DNA from: Paramecium tetraurelia
Taxonomy: Eukaryota; Ciliophora; Oligohymenophorea; Peniculida; Parameciidae
Assembly: GCF_000165425.1 (NCBI RefSeq)
Contig: NW_001799021.1
Span: forward strand, 156,853-220,852
DNA length: 64,000 nt
Reading direction: 5' to 3'
Part shown: positions 1-13,582 of the stretch, in pieces
Numbering within the stretch: the stretch's first letter is position 1
Layout: the number at the start of each line of letters is the position of its first letter
The notes under the pieces: model-generated
Told to the model about the DNA's origin: nothing
The model's input: only the letters and a program-made list of their open reading frames with translations
The model's database searches: none
Translations under genes and position numbers: made by a program

Positions 1-1658
1 AAATCTTTGCAAGCATTATTCAACCAACCACATTTTCCTGTTACATAAATGTATTTTGGATTTCCTGAATCATCTACTCCATCTTGTGTTCTAATTCTGG
101 CTTAATTTGCTAAGCAAATTGATTTTTTCTTAAAATCACTACATTATGTCATTACTAGTACATATTGGTTACCATGAGCAATTATTTGTACCTTCACAAC
201 TTTATTATTTAACAGTTAAATCACATGTAGTTTATGAAACACATCCAGATCCAGTTGTAACCACAATTAGTGAAATAATTGGCACAAAGTGGGTTAGTAT
301 TGACATTACTTGCTGCAGAAGCACAATCTCTAGCAACACATTTGGTTCCACTCTTCCATGTACATTTTCCTTCAGTTCCTACTCTAGATTAGCAACTTGT
401 GGTATCTCCATCATAAGTAGTACAAGATTTCAAATTAGCCTTTGTAACGCATCCTTTTCCTGTAGTAACACATCCAACTTAATATTTGGCACAAGCATCA
501 TCTGTTGTAGTTGTATCTGGAGCTTCGTCACAAACCTTTGGTGCGCAAGCAGCTTCAGTAGTTGTACTTGTTCCTTTACAATATCCATCGGTACCAATAT
601 AAACGGCACAAGTGGTGGCAGTTCCTTTATATGTATTACAAGCTGATAATGCAGATACACAAGTTTTTCCATTTGTCTTACAACTGCTTTAATATTATTT
701 GCAAAGATCATCAGTATTGAATGCTCCATTTTCGCATTTTCTGGCTCGACATTTAGAACCTCCAGCATCACCTTCACAAACTCCATCTGATCCAATATAT
801 CCAACACAAGTAGTGTTATCACCAGAATAGGTTGAACATAAGGGTTTTGTTGTTGCCAAAACACAACCTTTTCCTGTTGTTATGCATCCTTTTTAATAGG
901 CCTTACAGTCATCATCAGAAGCTAAAGATGTTGGTGCATTTGCACATTCCTTTGCCTTACAGTTAGTTGTTCCGGTTGCTAATTCACAATTTCCATCTGA
1001 TCCAATGAATGATTAACAAGCAGCATCATCTCCAGTAGTATGTAGCACATGCAGGTCTTGGAGCATTAACGCAACCTTAACCTTTTGTGACACAACCAGC
1101 TAACCAGCTTGAACATTTGGCATCTGTATTTAAGGTAGTATCAGCTTCTGAGCAAGCATAATCTCTGCAAGCTCCAGCTGTTGTATCCCATTTACATTTC
1201 AAAATACCTGAGATACTTGGAGTAGACTCACATTATTATTATGTGTAAGCCTTACACTCCTTAGCCTCAATACATGAATTTCCATCACTAACACAAAAAT
1301 AGGATATAGCTTAGCAATCTGTTGTTGTAGTTTTAACATATGCTGGACATCCTGTAAAATGCGTACATTTGGAGTCAACATAGGCACATCCAAAGGTTTT
1401 AGCACAGTTTGTTTCTGGCTTATCGACAAGCTCGCAAAAAGGTTTGAATGAAGCAACTGGATCGACTGTTGTTTTTTTTTAGCATTTTGCTGCTGTTGTT
1501 CCTGATGCAGCTACCCATTCACAAGCTCCTGTAACAGTAATTTCTTATTCACAATCATTTTGTGATTTTAGTTATCCACAATCATTACATCTATTTGTAT
1601 ATTGAACTTGCTATGCTAAGACCATAGCAACTAAGCAAATGAGAATTAAATTCTTCAT
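1..1658 (-). pseudogene. Surface antigen gene, 5' part, frameshifted (cut by window edge)
   Basis: The minus-strand reading starts with ATG at 1658 and a signal peptide (MKNLILICLVAMVLA), followed by the Cys-rich repeats of Paramecium GPI-anchored surface antigens, with recurring motifs such as GCVTKGQGC. By eye it is nearly identical to the first 1.6 kb of the antigen at 49,455. Relative to that copy it has three extra single bases: near 1037 (ccagt-A-gtatg), at 261/262 (an extra C) and at 150 (an extra C). The first insertion shifts the frame and should end translation soon after. After the third, the original frame returns. TAA/TAG occur in frame as Gln. The 3' part lies outside the window. 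I call it a pseudogene. Sequencing or assembly error is the main alternative. Confidence 0.8.
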
Positions 1659-1686
1659 TAAAAGTATTAAGATAACATTTATAAAT
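1659..1686 (-). promoter_or_regulatory. Conserved upstream block of antigen copy 1
   Basis: The 28 bases upstream of the ATG match the same interval upstream of the intact antigen at 49,455 almost completely (core TTAATACTTTTA just before ATG). Similarity stops abruptly further upstream, which suggests a short 5'UTR or core promoter copied with the gene. The role is inferred. Confidence 0.35.
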
Positions 1687-4129
1687 TAAGCGAGTTAAAT
1701 TGCTCCGTAAATGTTAATTATTTTCCTTTTATTAATGATGTAAGATTATTTTTATATTATATTTTTCAGATTTTGATTTTTAAGATAATCATGCAAAATT
1801 TTTAATATAATTTAATTTTCTTATATTTTGGGGTTGGCAGATGTGGCCTAGACAAATTAGTCAACTTGGTCAAAAAAAATCAATTTTATATATAAATATT
1901 CAATACAACTTATATTAAGTTATTTCTAATGGTTTAAAGAGATAAGTAAGGCATAACAAACCTAGTAATTTACCCAAAGATGGAAGCCTTTTATATATAT
2001 ATTATAGCATTTTAAATATAGTTGCTATATATGATTTATATGAGATTCTAGAAAGCAGAATTAATTATAGAAGCAACCTAATTAACTATGATGGGAAAAA
2101 ATTTAGAATTATTATTTCCTCTCTTCCTTACATTTCAAGAGATTATCTTATGTTGTTGACTAAATGAGTTTAAAATTCAAAAAAAATGAATAAATAAGAG
2201 GTTTGAATGGTTATAAATATAATAAAATATTGAATATTTTCTGCAAAATTCCAATAGATGTATTATTACTAATGTATAAAACAGACTTGTAGGAGTAATT
2301 TAAATGAAAGTGTTTCTAAAAATACTAAATAATTTTGTCTTTCCACCATCTTGTTTAATGATGATTGTAAAGACTTTCCTTAAAAATGAAAATGATGCAT
2401 CTATATTTTTAGATATTGAGTTTGGAGTTGATTGTGTGAATTATTATAGTGTCGGCAACCTAAGAAATCAAAAAAGGAAGTTAACAAATATTTTTATATA
2501 TTTCGAAATTCTTAATTATTCGTGTTAAGCAAAAAAAGATACATTTGAGATGTACTGCCTAATGTTGTTTTAACAAGTAAGGAAAGCCAAAAAATATCAT
2601 AATGAATAATTAAGATCAAAACAATACTAAAAAGATGATGATTCAATAAATCATTATATAGACATCTCTATAAAGAAATTGTACCTTAAAATTACTAATT
2701 GAGAATAAATTGAGTTATACTAATTTTCAACTCCAATTTTGAATAATAAATGCTTGAAATGCTTTTTCAAACTAATCTGAATTATTTTCTAGAATGTTTA
2801 CAAAATATGAAGAAATTAAATAAATATAAAAATTGATATGAATTATTATTATTAAGAGTGAAGAATAAAGAGTCTTAACTAAAAGTAGATTAAGTGGCTT
2901 AGAATGAACAAGATACACTAAAATCTTTATAAATCTATGTATTGAAGAAAAAGTGAAAGAAAGTTATTAATCAAGATCATTTACAGTGAAATAATGAGTG
3001 ATTAATTAAATAATTACAATATTATTCAAAATAATATAAAAAATTCTCTATTCCACTTTTTTTGGAGTAAAAATGATTGATTAAGAAACTTCTAGAATAT
3101 ATATAAATTAAGAAATTTCAAATGAATTTCGTTTGATCTCTAAAGTAACTCACACATTCGGGTATTTGGAGTGTTTTCTTTTCATTGAAATTTGATAAGC
3201 TTATGATTTGCTGAGTTATAATAAAGAAATTATTATATGAGAAACAATATCTTATCTGCTTTAATCCAACTCGTTTTACAAATAAAATGTAAAATAAAAA
3301 AACAAATATCCACAGTTTAATCCAACCAACAAAATTTCATATTTTAGACCTTTTTGAGAGTATGAGAAGGTGTCTTTTTTTCTATATTTTTTTACTTCAT
3401 TTTGTTCTTTTTTTTTCCAATTAACAATCTCTCTCATTTATACTATATATTGTTACAAACAAAGAATAAACAAGATCATTATGGACTTATTATTTTTGAA
3501 TCCAAAGCAAATAAAAATAGTTCATCTATTAATATCTCTAAGGTATTTGTATTAAATTTATGTTATATAAATATTATTATCTAAATATATATATATATTA
3601 AAATAAAAATATTAATAAATTACATTTTATTGTTTACCAATTAATAACATTCGGAAAATAGAATAGTAATTAGCATATTAAAGTTATGTAATCATTCTAA
3701 ATTCGCATATAAAAATCCTATTAAAACATCTTAAACATAAAAAAATACAATAATATAAATAATTCTCTCCCTAGTGTCGAGAGTGATAAGTTAATAAAGC
3801 CTTAGATAAAGGATTAAATAATTAAAGAATTAATCAATCCTTTAATTGAATGCATCTATGTATTTGTTTTGATGTAAATAGAAATTTCTGGATAGAAAAA
3901 ATATGTTTCATAAGTTTTGTAAATATTCATGGAATGTATTGAAGTCTAATCGAAAATATCAAATAGAATTGAAAATAAAAGAATTATAGATATAAAAATT
4001 AATTCAACCAAATAGCATTAAGAATCAATGTGAACAATTTAACTTCACATAAATTTATTCAACCAGTATGAGATTTGATACAAAATAAATTACATGATAT
4101 GAATTGAAAATACATATTATAAATGATCA
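1659..4129. other. AT-rich intergenic stretch between two antigen genes
   Basis: About 2.4 kb of very AT-rich DNA lies between the 5' end of antigen copy 1 and the 3' end of antigen copy 2. With TGA as sole stop, a 132-codon reading exists at 2304-2702 (+). It has no recognisable family, is close to chance expectation at this composition, and is not called as a gene. I see no tRNA, repeat array or other structure. Confidence 0.5.
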
Positions 4130-7100
4130 TCAAAAAAACATTAATAACACCCATAGACAAAGCTATAAGAGGAACATATAATTTACAGAATTGGTCGTTT
4201 AAGGTGTATCAGGGTTCTTTACTTAGCTACAACTTTCACATTTACTGGTTTATATATTCCAAGTGTGTGAATGCTATGATTTAGAGTAACATATTCTTGG
4301 GTCTGTAATTTCAATTGGATCACTAGAAACACATTTTCCATCTTACATAAAACAAACCATTTATGAATTGCCATCAAAGGTTGGAATATTAAGACACCCT
4401 GCATCTGTGGCATAGGTCTCACAAGTATGATTAACACAAGTTGCTCCTGTTGAATCTTCAATCCAAAGACATGATGGAATTATTGTACAAGCATATTTGT
4501 CTTTAGTAGCATCGGCACATGCGGTGAAGGTCTTGCATGTTCCATTAACTTTATCAGTTCCAGTAGGAGTGAAAGCACAAACAGTTGATTTATTGTTTTC
4601 TAAACCACCTCCGTTACAAGAATGTAATGGTCTTATAAGTTGAGCAAGCAGCTTTGGCAATGCAACTTGTTCCGTTGGAAACACAATACTTTCCTGCAAT
4701 AATACCTATACAATTATCATTTGATGTTCCTCCAGTGATATCTTCACATTGCATTTACCTGCATCTCTTTGTTCCTGTAGTAGCTCCAACTGGTAATGCG
4801 AAAGTACATTCTCCTTCGGTTCCGTAGAAACATCCAGCTTCAACATAGCTTGAGCAAATTGACAATGGGATACATTTGGTTCCATCAGTTGTGCATGATC
4901 CTCCAGTTATTGAGATAAGTTTGCATTAGTCGTTTGTACCCTTTTATTCATCTCCACATTCCTTCAACTTACAAGTATTAGCAGTGGCATTCCAATAGCA
5001 GATACCATCAGTTCCAAGGTTATTACAAGCTGTTTATGTCTTGTAAATAGCACAAGCTGCTTTAGCAATACAGGCAGTTCCATCAGTAATACAGGTTGGT
5101 CCATATGAGAGACATTCATCGTTGGTAGCAGCAACGGCATCAGTACATTATCCAAACTTCTAGCATTTTCCAGTTGGTAACCATCCACAAGCTCCATCAG
5201 TTCCGACGACACATGAGGCCTTCAATAATGTGCTTGTACAATTAGTAATTGGAATACATGTCTCTCCATTAGTTGTACATTTTGGTGAAAATGCTTAACA
5301 CTAAAGATGTGTCTTTTTACCTGCATCTTCACATCTTTTATAATCATAACATTAACCATTGATCCAAAGACATGGTCCCTTTTTGGATGAAATACAAAAC
5401 ATTAAATTCGTGAATTCAGTGCATGAAAGTCCAAGGACACACTTTTATTCATTTAATTTACAACCTTCTCCGAATGCTTCACATTCAGCATTAATTTATG
5501 CAGATATATCACTACATACTTGACTTCTACAAGATTTTAGTACACTATCCCAAATGCATCTTTTTACACCATCTTTACTGTATGAAGCAGCATTACAAAT
5601 AGATCTCTTCATATATGCAGTGCATGTAGAAATAGTTATACAACCAGCTCCTGTTGTCGTACAATTATCTGAAAAATTCTAACAATGAGAGTGAGAATCA
5701 TAAGTAACTGGTTAATCTTCACAAGTTTGAGATCTACAAGTTGAATCTTGTTCATTCCAAAGACAGAACTTACCATTTACTTTAGAATTAGCACATTATG
5801 AGTAACTTGTAGAATTCAAAGCCTCACATTTTATTATTTAAGCAGTGCAATATTTAACCCATGAGCATTCAGGTTTTACTTAACATTAATACTTATTAAT
5901 TATATTACTACATTAATTATTAGTTGCACATCCATAACCAGTTGTATAACAATCCTTATGGTATTTCTAACAATCAGTATCTGTTGCAAGTGTATTTGGT
6001 GCTTCTGTACATACTCTCTTAGCGCATGCTCCTTTGATTGTTCCAACTGTAGTAGCTTTGCATGGACCATCTTTAGCCAAATATGTTGGGCATGTTTCTT
6101 CAGTTCCATTGAAGGTACTGCAATTCTTTCCATAATCAATGCAACCAGTTCCATCAAAGACACAGAAGGTGTCATCTGTAGTCTTGAATGGTGGCATACC
6201 ATCACTACATTCCTTATTATTTTTACCAGCGATATCACTGCATATCTTCTTTGCACAAGTAGCTGTAGCTAATGCGGTTGAAGCGTTCCAGCAATAATCT
6301 TTTCCTGAACTTCCTAAAAATTTAGCACAAATGGCTTAATCTCCTTAAAAACCACTACATGATGATGTTGCATCAATACATCCAGTACCCTTTGTAATAC
6401 ATCCTTTCAAATAAGCAGCACAATCGGTATCTGATGTGGCTGTAGTGTTATCAGCACAAGTTCTTACTTTACATTTTGAAGTAGCTGTATTAGTAGCATC
6501 ACCAGAACAATATTCATAAATTGGATTTTTATTAGCATCTAATCCAGTGTACTTTTTGAATTATTCACATAACTATTTAGTTCCTCTATAGGATGTGCAT
6601 GGTTCTGAATTTGGAATACATCCTGTTCCACGTGTAACACATCCACTCAAATAAGAATCGCATTCAGAATCAGATGTTGCTGTAACATTATCATAACAAT
6701 TTTTGTTTATGCATGCTTATTATAAACTAGTAGCTGCTGATATTCTGCATCTATCTTTTCCTGTTGAATCTAATAAAGATTTGCAAAATTCTGAAGAGCC
6801 TTTATTTAAATTGCAATTAGCTGAAGAGTCAACACAGGTAGTACCATTTGTCTTGCAAGTTTTGATGTAACTTCGACAATCAAAGTTGGTCTAAAATGAC
6901 TTATCGCTGCAAATTCTGTCTTTACACTTTTTACTCTCAGAGTGCCAAGCACATAAATCTCCTGAGGAGTTCAAAACCCCTTCACACCAAGTTTATTAAG
7001 TTGCATCATCAGCACCTTATGGTATATAACTTGCGCAAACACCTATAAAAATACATTTATTTAAATAATAGAGACAGCCTGATGCATTATTTGCACAATC

Positions 7101-10100
7101 TGTAGCACTGGCATCATTATCAGTGCATATCTAGGCCTTACATTTTTTATCAGTATCCTTTATGCATGGATATTTAGTAATTGATTTAACTCCTTTACAT
7201 TGTGTTTCTTCTGAACCAGATTCAGGTCCTTTTGCTGGTGTAGTTGTTCCATCATATGTATCACATGCACCTAATTTAGCACAATTGTTTCCACCAATAT
7301 ATGTACAAGCATCTCCACTTGCATCAGTTAATTTTGCACAAATGGTGGCTTAATTTGCTGAGACACTATAAAGGTGACAATCTTGTTCAACAGCACATGT
7401 TGTTCCTGAAATGTAAGTACATGATGTTGCTGCAGTCACTTAATCACAATAAACCTTTTCATTTCCAACTTAAGCTGTGATTGCTGTACAGGCTGGTGTT
7501 TTATTATAGCATGTTCCTAAAAGATAAACACATGTTTTTCCTGGTGCTCCTAAATCGCAATCTACCTATGATGTTGCACCTGTAATATCTTAGCAATCAA
7601 AGTCTCGACATCTAGTATCAGCAGCTGTGAATGCACATCTTTTTCCTCTTCCATCAACTTTGCTTAAACAATAAGTTGGCCTATGAGCATCAGGAGCTGG
7701 CAATGTTGTATAAAAAGTACATGCTTCTGCATGTACACATTGAGTTTGTAGAGTTGCACTATATTGATCATATGTGCAGTAGATAGATTTATCAGATCTG
7801 TAAAATGATTAGCAATATACTAATTTTTAAGCTGAAGTCAATGCGCTATCTATAGGTACTTTGGCATTATCAGCACAATCACCAGGGGCTGTAACTCCTA
7901 CTCCTGGATCATAACATTTATAATTAAAGTAAATACAACCAGACAAGTAATTATCACAATCTCCTTAACTAGTTGGTGATGGAATATATGGACATGTTGC
8001 ATCACTGCAGACTGTTGTCATATTTGAAGGGAAATAATGGCAAAATTTTTCTCTATCCTTAAATGATTAGGCTAAACAATATGCAGACTTAAATGCAGCG
8101 GTTGTTGGATCACTTTATGTATCCCAAGTTCCAGTTGTTGGAATTGTTATCTCAGAGCAATTTCCATTATCTGCAAGTTCGCAGCCGCTTTTATCAGATT
8201 TAATTCTACAATAAACAGTTTATTCTTTGATACTTCTACAAAAAAGAGACTTTTAGGTATCTGTTATAACTCCACTTGGGAAAATTATAGGACAACTATT
8301 AGCTGGAACATTAGCATAGCATTTACCGCTAAAATAAGTACATCCTGGTTTATAACCATCACAATCTGCTTAACTTGTGGCTGAATAAATATCTGAACAA
8401 GCTGCAATGGAATCACATGCAAGACCTGCCTTATACACACATTTAGTATAAACTCCGGTTCCTGTAGTTATTTTATTCAAAGCATCAATAGCCTTCAATC
8501 CCCAACATAATTCTTATCTTTTTGTAGTAGTCAAAGTAAAATCAAGTTTATAGTCTGTACAGACTGTTGATAAAGTTAAACATGTTGAATCTGTAACTTT
8601 TTAACATTTTCCATCCGAATTGAATATAGATTGATCATTACATGTTCTTGTATCTGTTTATGTGATTAATTTTTCGCAAGTATCTTATAAACTACATTTA
8701 ATTTCACCTGTTTTAAATGTACATGTAAGGCCTTTATCATTTACATATTTCTTGCATTAAGTTAGTTTAAGTGCATCAGTTGTATCTGTAGAAGCATAAC
8801 TGTAATCGCAATTTGCCTTATCAGGTAAATAACAAATGGTTCCTGCTAATTTACATGTTGCATCTGTTGAAATAGAAACATTCTTTTATAAATAAGTAAC
8901 GCATGTTAATGAAGTAGTAAATGTGCTCAAGAACTAGTCACAAGTTCTAGATGCACACTTTGTTCCTGAGGACCAACCACAAAGTAACCCAGCATTATCT
9001 TTGATGCTTGTACAATAATCAAACTTTTGTTAATCAGTTGTGGCTGTATCAGGGGTATTGTAATTACTACAAATACTTGCATCAATGCAGGCAGCTCCAG
9101 CCTTTAAAAATCTACAAGTTGATTTATAATCTGTGCAAATTAAATCTGAATCAGGATTTTGGATATCCGCACATTATCTATCTTAGCAGATATCATATTA
9201 TGTGCACCCAACCTTTGTCCATTCTGAAGAAACTAATAAACCACCACTCAAATTAGGACAAGTATCAACATTTCCTTATTATTAAGAGCAAGATCTTGCA
9301 GATTTAGCAATACAACCTCCTTCAGATTTTACTATACATCCGGACATAAAAGCCTCACAATTCTCATCTTTTGTGGCTGTTGTATTATCTGTACATTCCC
9401 TAGTCTTGCAAGTACCTAATATAGATGTTCCAAAACAGTATTTTTTACTTTTATTTCTTACAATTGCAGATTCACAGAATGCATCAACACCTGTGTAACT
9501 TTGACATATTGTATCTTCAGCTTATGGATCAACACAACCTCCATTGCCATTATAGACACACCCATCTAAAAATGATCCACATGAACCATCAGTCTAGTTT
9601 TCAGCCAATTTGCAAGTCTTCACTTAACAATAATCAGTAGCAGCTGCACTTGCATCATTATAGCATTAATTTGTTGTAAAGTTATCAGCAGATCCGCTTT
9701 TATAAGCAAATAGATTATTGCAAGTGTCCTAAGTACCTTGCATTGATGTGCATGGAGTATTGTAATCAACACAACCTTTTCCATTAATAATACATCCGGG
9801 TAAAAAAGTAACGCATGTAGCATTATCTGTTGCATCGGTGTTGTCTGTACATTTTCTGGACACACAAGGGAGTTGTATCTGTAGCTGTTGATTCATTGGT
9901 ACAATATCCTGGATAACTTAAACATGTAGATTATGTTCCAACAAGTTTGGCACAGTCATATTTGGTTATGCAAGCATCAACTCTATTACTAATACATGTT
10001 GATAGTTCTGCTGCACAATTTGCATCAGTGTTGTAAAAAGCTCCGGTTAAATCTGAACAAGCCAATTCTTTGCAAGCATTATTCAACCAACCACATTTTG

Positions 10101-11715
10101 TTGCTACATATATATACGTTGGATTTCCATTTTCATCATTTTTATCGAATTTTTTAATTCTAGCTGAATTTGCTAAACAAATTGATTTTTTCTAAAAATC
10201 ACTGCATTATGTATTACTAGTACATATTGGTTACCATGAACAATTATTTGTACCTTCACAACTTTATTATTTAACAGTTAAATCACATGTAGTTTATGAA
10301 ACACATCCAGATCCAGTTGTGACACAATTAGTGAAATAATTAGCACAAAGTGGGTTAGTATTTACATTACTTGCTGCAGAAGCACAATCTCTAGCGACAC
10401 ATGTGGTTCCACTCTTCCATGTACATTTTCCTTCAGTTCCTACTCTAAATTAGCAACTAGTTGCATCTCCATCATATGCAGTACAAGATTTCAAATTAGC
10501 CTTTGTAACACAACCTTTTCCTGTAGTAACACATCCAACTTACTATTTGCCACAATCTTCATCTGTTGTAGTTGTATCTGGAGCTTCGTCACAAACCTTT
10601 GGTTAGCATGATGCTTCATTAGTTTCACTTGTTCCTTTACAATATCCATCTGTGCCAATATATACTGCACAAGTGATAGCAGTTCCTTTATATGTATCAC
10701 AAGCTTATAATGCTGAAACGCATGTTTTTCCGTTTGTAATACAATTACTTTGGTTTTATTTACAAAGTTCATCAGTATTATATTCCCAAGTTTCGCATTT
10801 TCTGAGTCTGCATTTGGTACCTCCTGTGTCACCTTCACAAACTCCATCTGATCCAATATATCCAACACAAGTGGTGTTATCACCAGAATAGGTTGAACAT
10901 AATGGTTTTGCTGTTGCAAAAATACAACCCTTTCCTGTTGTGATACATCCTTTTTAATAGATCTAACAGTCATTATCAGTAGTTAATGATTTGGGAGCAT
11001 TTATACATTCTTTAGCTTTGCATTTAGTTGTACCGGTTGCCAATTCACAATATCCATCTGATCCAATCAATGATGAACAAGCAGTATCATTTCCTGTGTA
11101 AGTAGAACATGCAGGTCTTGGAGCATTAACGCAACCTTAACCATTTGTCACGCAACCAGCCAACCAGCTTGAACATTTTTCATCTGTATTAAAGACAGCA
11201 TTTGCTTCTGCACACGTATAATCTCTGCAATTTCCAGCAGTTCTATCCCATTTACATTTCAAATTACCTGAGATACTTGGAATAGATTCACATTATTATT
11301 ATGTGTAAGCCTTACACTCCTTAGCTTCAATACATGCATTTCCATCACTAACACAAATATTGGATATAGCTTAGCAATCTGTTGTTTTAGTTTTAACATA
11401 TGCTGGACATCCTGTAAAGTGCGTGCATTTTGATTCAACATAAGCACATCCTAAGGTTTTAGCACAGTTTATTTCTGGCTTATCTACAAGCTCACAATAT
11501 GGTGTGTATTTTTAAATTACCACTTTATTTACAAGTTAGCATTTTGCTGCTGTATTTCCCTAAGTAATTATCCACTCGCAAGTTCCATTTACACTTTATT
11601 GTTATTCGCAATCTCTTTGTGATTTTAGCTAACTGCAATCACTGCATATATTCTCATATTTCACTTAATAAGTAAACCCCAAGAAAATTATGAACGTAAA
11701 AGATAAAATTTTCAT
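4130..11715 (-). pseudogene. Surface antigen gene, full length, two +1 frameshifts
   Basis: The reading starts at 11715 with a signal peptide (MKILSFTFIIFLGF), runs through about 2,528 codons of Cys-rich antigen repeats, and ends with TGA at 4130-4132 after a hydrophobic tail typical of a GPI signal. The frame is open except for two single-base insertions relative to the intact copy at 49,455: CCC instead of CC at 9868-9870, and an extra T near 4609-4612 (ACATTCTTG versus ACATCATG). After the first insertion the original frame meets TGA at 9766-9768, leaving about 650 codons. Both ends (about 9.6-11.7 kb and 4.3-6.8 kb) closely resemble the intact copy, while the middle is more diverged. No introns are seen. 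It is probably a non-expressed member of the family, unless the insertions are assembly errors. Confidence 0.8.
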
Positions 11716-12502
11716 CTACATAATTATAATAAACAATAGATTATCTTGTTTGTTCAAATAGAATATAATATCTTTATATCCCTATATATTTAATATAAAT
11801 TAATTTGAGATTTCAAATTATATATTGTTATGGTGTTAATATATATTTGAGATGTGGTAAAAATACTTAGAGAACAAGCAAAGATTATTGCAATTTATGC
11901 TCATTTATTATCAAATTAAGACTTAATAATACCATATAGCACTAATTGTTAATTAGGTCATTTATGAAAGCCTGCTAAAATGTTAATAAATTGAGTCATA
12001 AATTATTGCTAAATTAATGGGTATTGTAATAATTTAAATAATATTAATCATTCGACTGTTTACCGTTAAAATGGATTGTAAAATAAGAGTTCATATCTAG
12101 AAAATAAGCTTTTGAAATTATTTTAATAATCAAATTCTAATAAGAATTTCTCTCTTTATTTCATTGATTGACAAGATTGATTTTTTGTCCATCATTTTTA
12201 TTGAAACATTAAAAGCATTTTCTTTAAAGTTTGTGATAAACAATTTCTTAATGTGCTTTTGAAATTTTAGTTAATTAAAATAGATTTATCATTCATATAT
12301 TGCATTTGCAAATAAATTAAACTCATAAATAAAAATCTTAAATAAATCATATATTGTCAATGTATCTTGGGTTTTCGAAATCTCTTATAAAAAATAATCA
12401 AATGAATAAAATCCAAATTATCCCTCCAAACTAGTTTAGATAACTAAATTAATGTAAATTAAATAATTGTGTAAATTTTAAAAACTAATAATAATATATT
12501 TA
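11716..12502. other. AT-rich intergenic stretch
   Basis: About 790 bases separate the minus-strand antigen gene from the plus-strand housekeeping block (divergent starts). I see no gene or RNA. It would contain both promoters. Confidence 0.5.
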
Positions 12503-13561
12503 ATGGATTAAGGTTAAGATCAATAAGTTGTGGATAAGGATGAAGAGATCAAGCAACTAAAATTGGAGCTATAGGAATGCAGAGAAAGGGAAAAGCGATT
12601 TAAAGATATCTCTCAACATCTGACTCAATTAGAGACAAGGTAATTGTATTTATATGATGAAAGATATAATAATTTGAAGGATTAAAAATAAATAAGTGAG
12701 TAATAGTTGAAAACATAGATTGAGTAATATCAGAAAATGGTGAAGATCTAACAGAAGGAGATAGAAAATTTGAAATAATAAGTTTAAGAATTGGAGGATG
12801 AACTTGTAGAGAATGAGGAATAATAGAAGTAGCCAAACAAAATAATCGCAGATGAAAACATTGCGATTCAAAAATTAAATAGTGAGAAAACATAATTAGA
12901 TGAAGAAGTGAAGGGATTAAAAGAGAAAATCAAATAGTATCACATTTGTATAAGTTTAGAATAAAACAGGAGTATGATAGTATATCCAAAGACTTCTTGT
13001 CCTTAAGTAAGCAAACGGATGTAACCAAAAGCTAATTTGCTTAAGTAATGATTTTTTGAAATAAATAAGATTAAGGAGGAATTGGTTTAGAAAACTCAAG
13101 AATTGAGACACACAAGAAGACAATATCAAGAGGCTTTGAATTACATTAGCCAATAGCAACCAAATTCAAATGCTTCATTCCAAAATAATTCAGCAGTGAA
13201 TGAATTATCATAGGCTAATCAATAACTGCAGACTCAAAATCAATAACTAAATAGAACGATATCAAAGTTGAAATAAGATTTAGACCATGTTAAGAAGGCT
13301 CATCAAGAGGTTTTGATTGAGGCTGATATGTTGAGTAGAAATTTAGAATAATCATAATTATCGAGTGAATAGAGTAAAAATCAGAAAGAAGATGTAAGGA
13401 ATTGAATTATATGAATATAGATTTCTTAGGAGTTGGAAAGAGTGATTAGAATTGAGGAGTAGCAATTTTCATAACGAATAATGTTGTTGAGATCTCTGAA
13501 AGATGAACTATAGGATACGAAATCAAGAAGTTTGTTGAATTTGAGAAGATATAATTATTGA
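12503..13561 (+). CDS. Coiled-coil protein (327 aa), golgin-like in character
   Basis: Four exons (12503-12936, 12960-13044, 13070-13393, 13421-13561) are joined by introns of 23, 25 and 27 nt and give 328 codons. The protein is charged and Gln/Glu/Lys/Leu-rich with heptads along nearly all its length (for example EEIKQLKLELQECRERE near the N-terminus) and a Gln/Asn-rich break around the middle. There is no signal peptide or membrane segment. The build resembles Golgi or cytoskeletal tethers, but no diagnostic motif is visible. The third intron is a multiple of three but carries an in-frame TGA, as expected in Paramecium. It is followed 21 bp later by the DOHH gene. Confidence 0.75.
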
Positions 13562-13582
13562 TAATAATTTTTATTAATAACA

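Noticed and set aside
146-646. Plus-strand Ser/Cys-rich frame antisense to antigen copy 1
   Set aside because: Mirror of the Cys-repeat coding on the minus strand. The minus frame matches the intact antigen.
2304-2702. 132-codon plus-strand frame between antigen genes
   Set aside because: With TGA as the only stop, frames of this length are expected by chance in such AT-rich DNA. It has no family pattern, and codon use is unlike neighbouring genes.
3370-3584. Short hydrophobic plus-strand frames
   Set aside because: Phe/Ile-rich reading of T-runs, two overlapping frames equally open, no start context or homologue.
149-9870. Programmed +1 frameshifting (as in Euplotes) to explain the antigen insertions
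   Set aside because: The sites share no slippery motif or stop-codon context, and the intact paralogue lacks the extra bases at the same positions.
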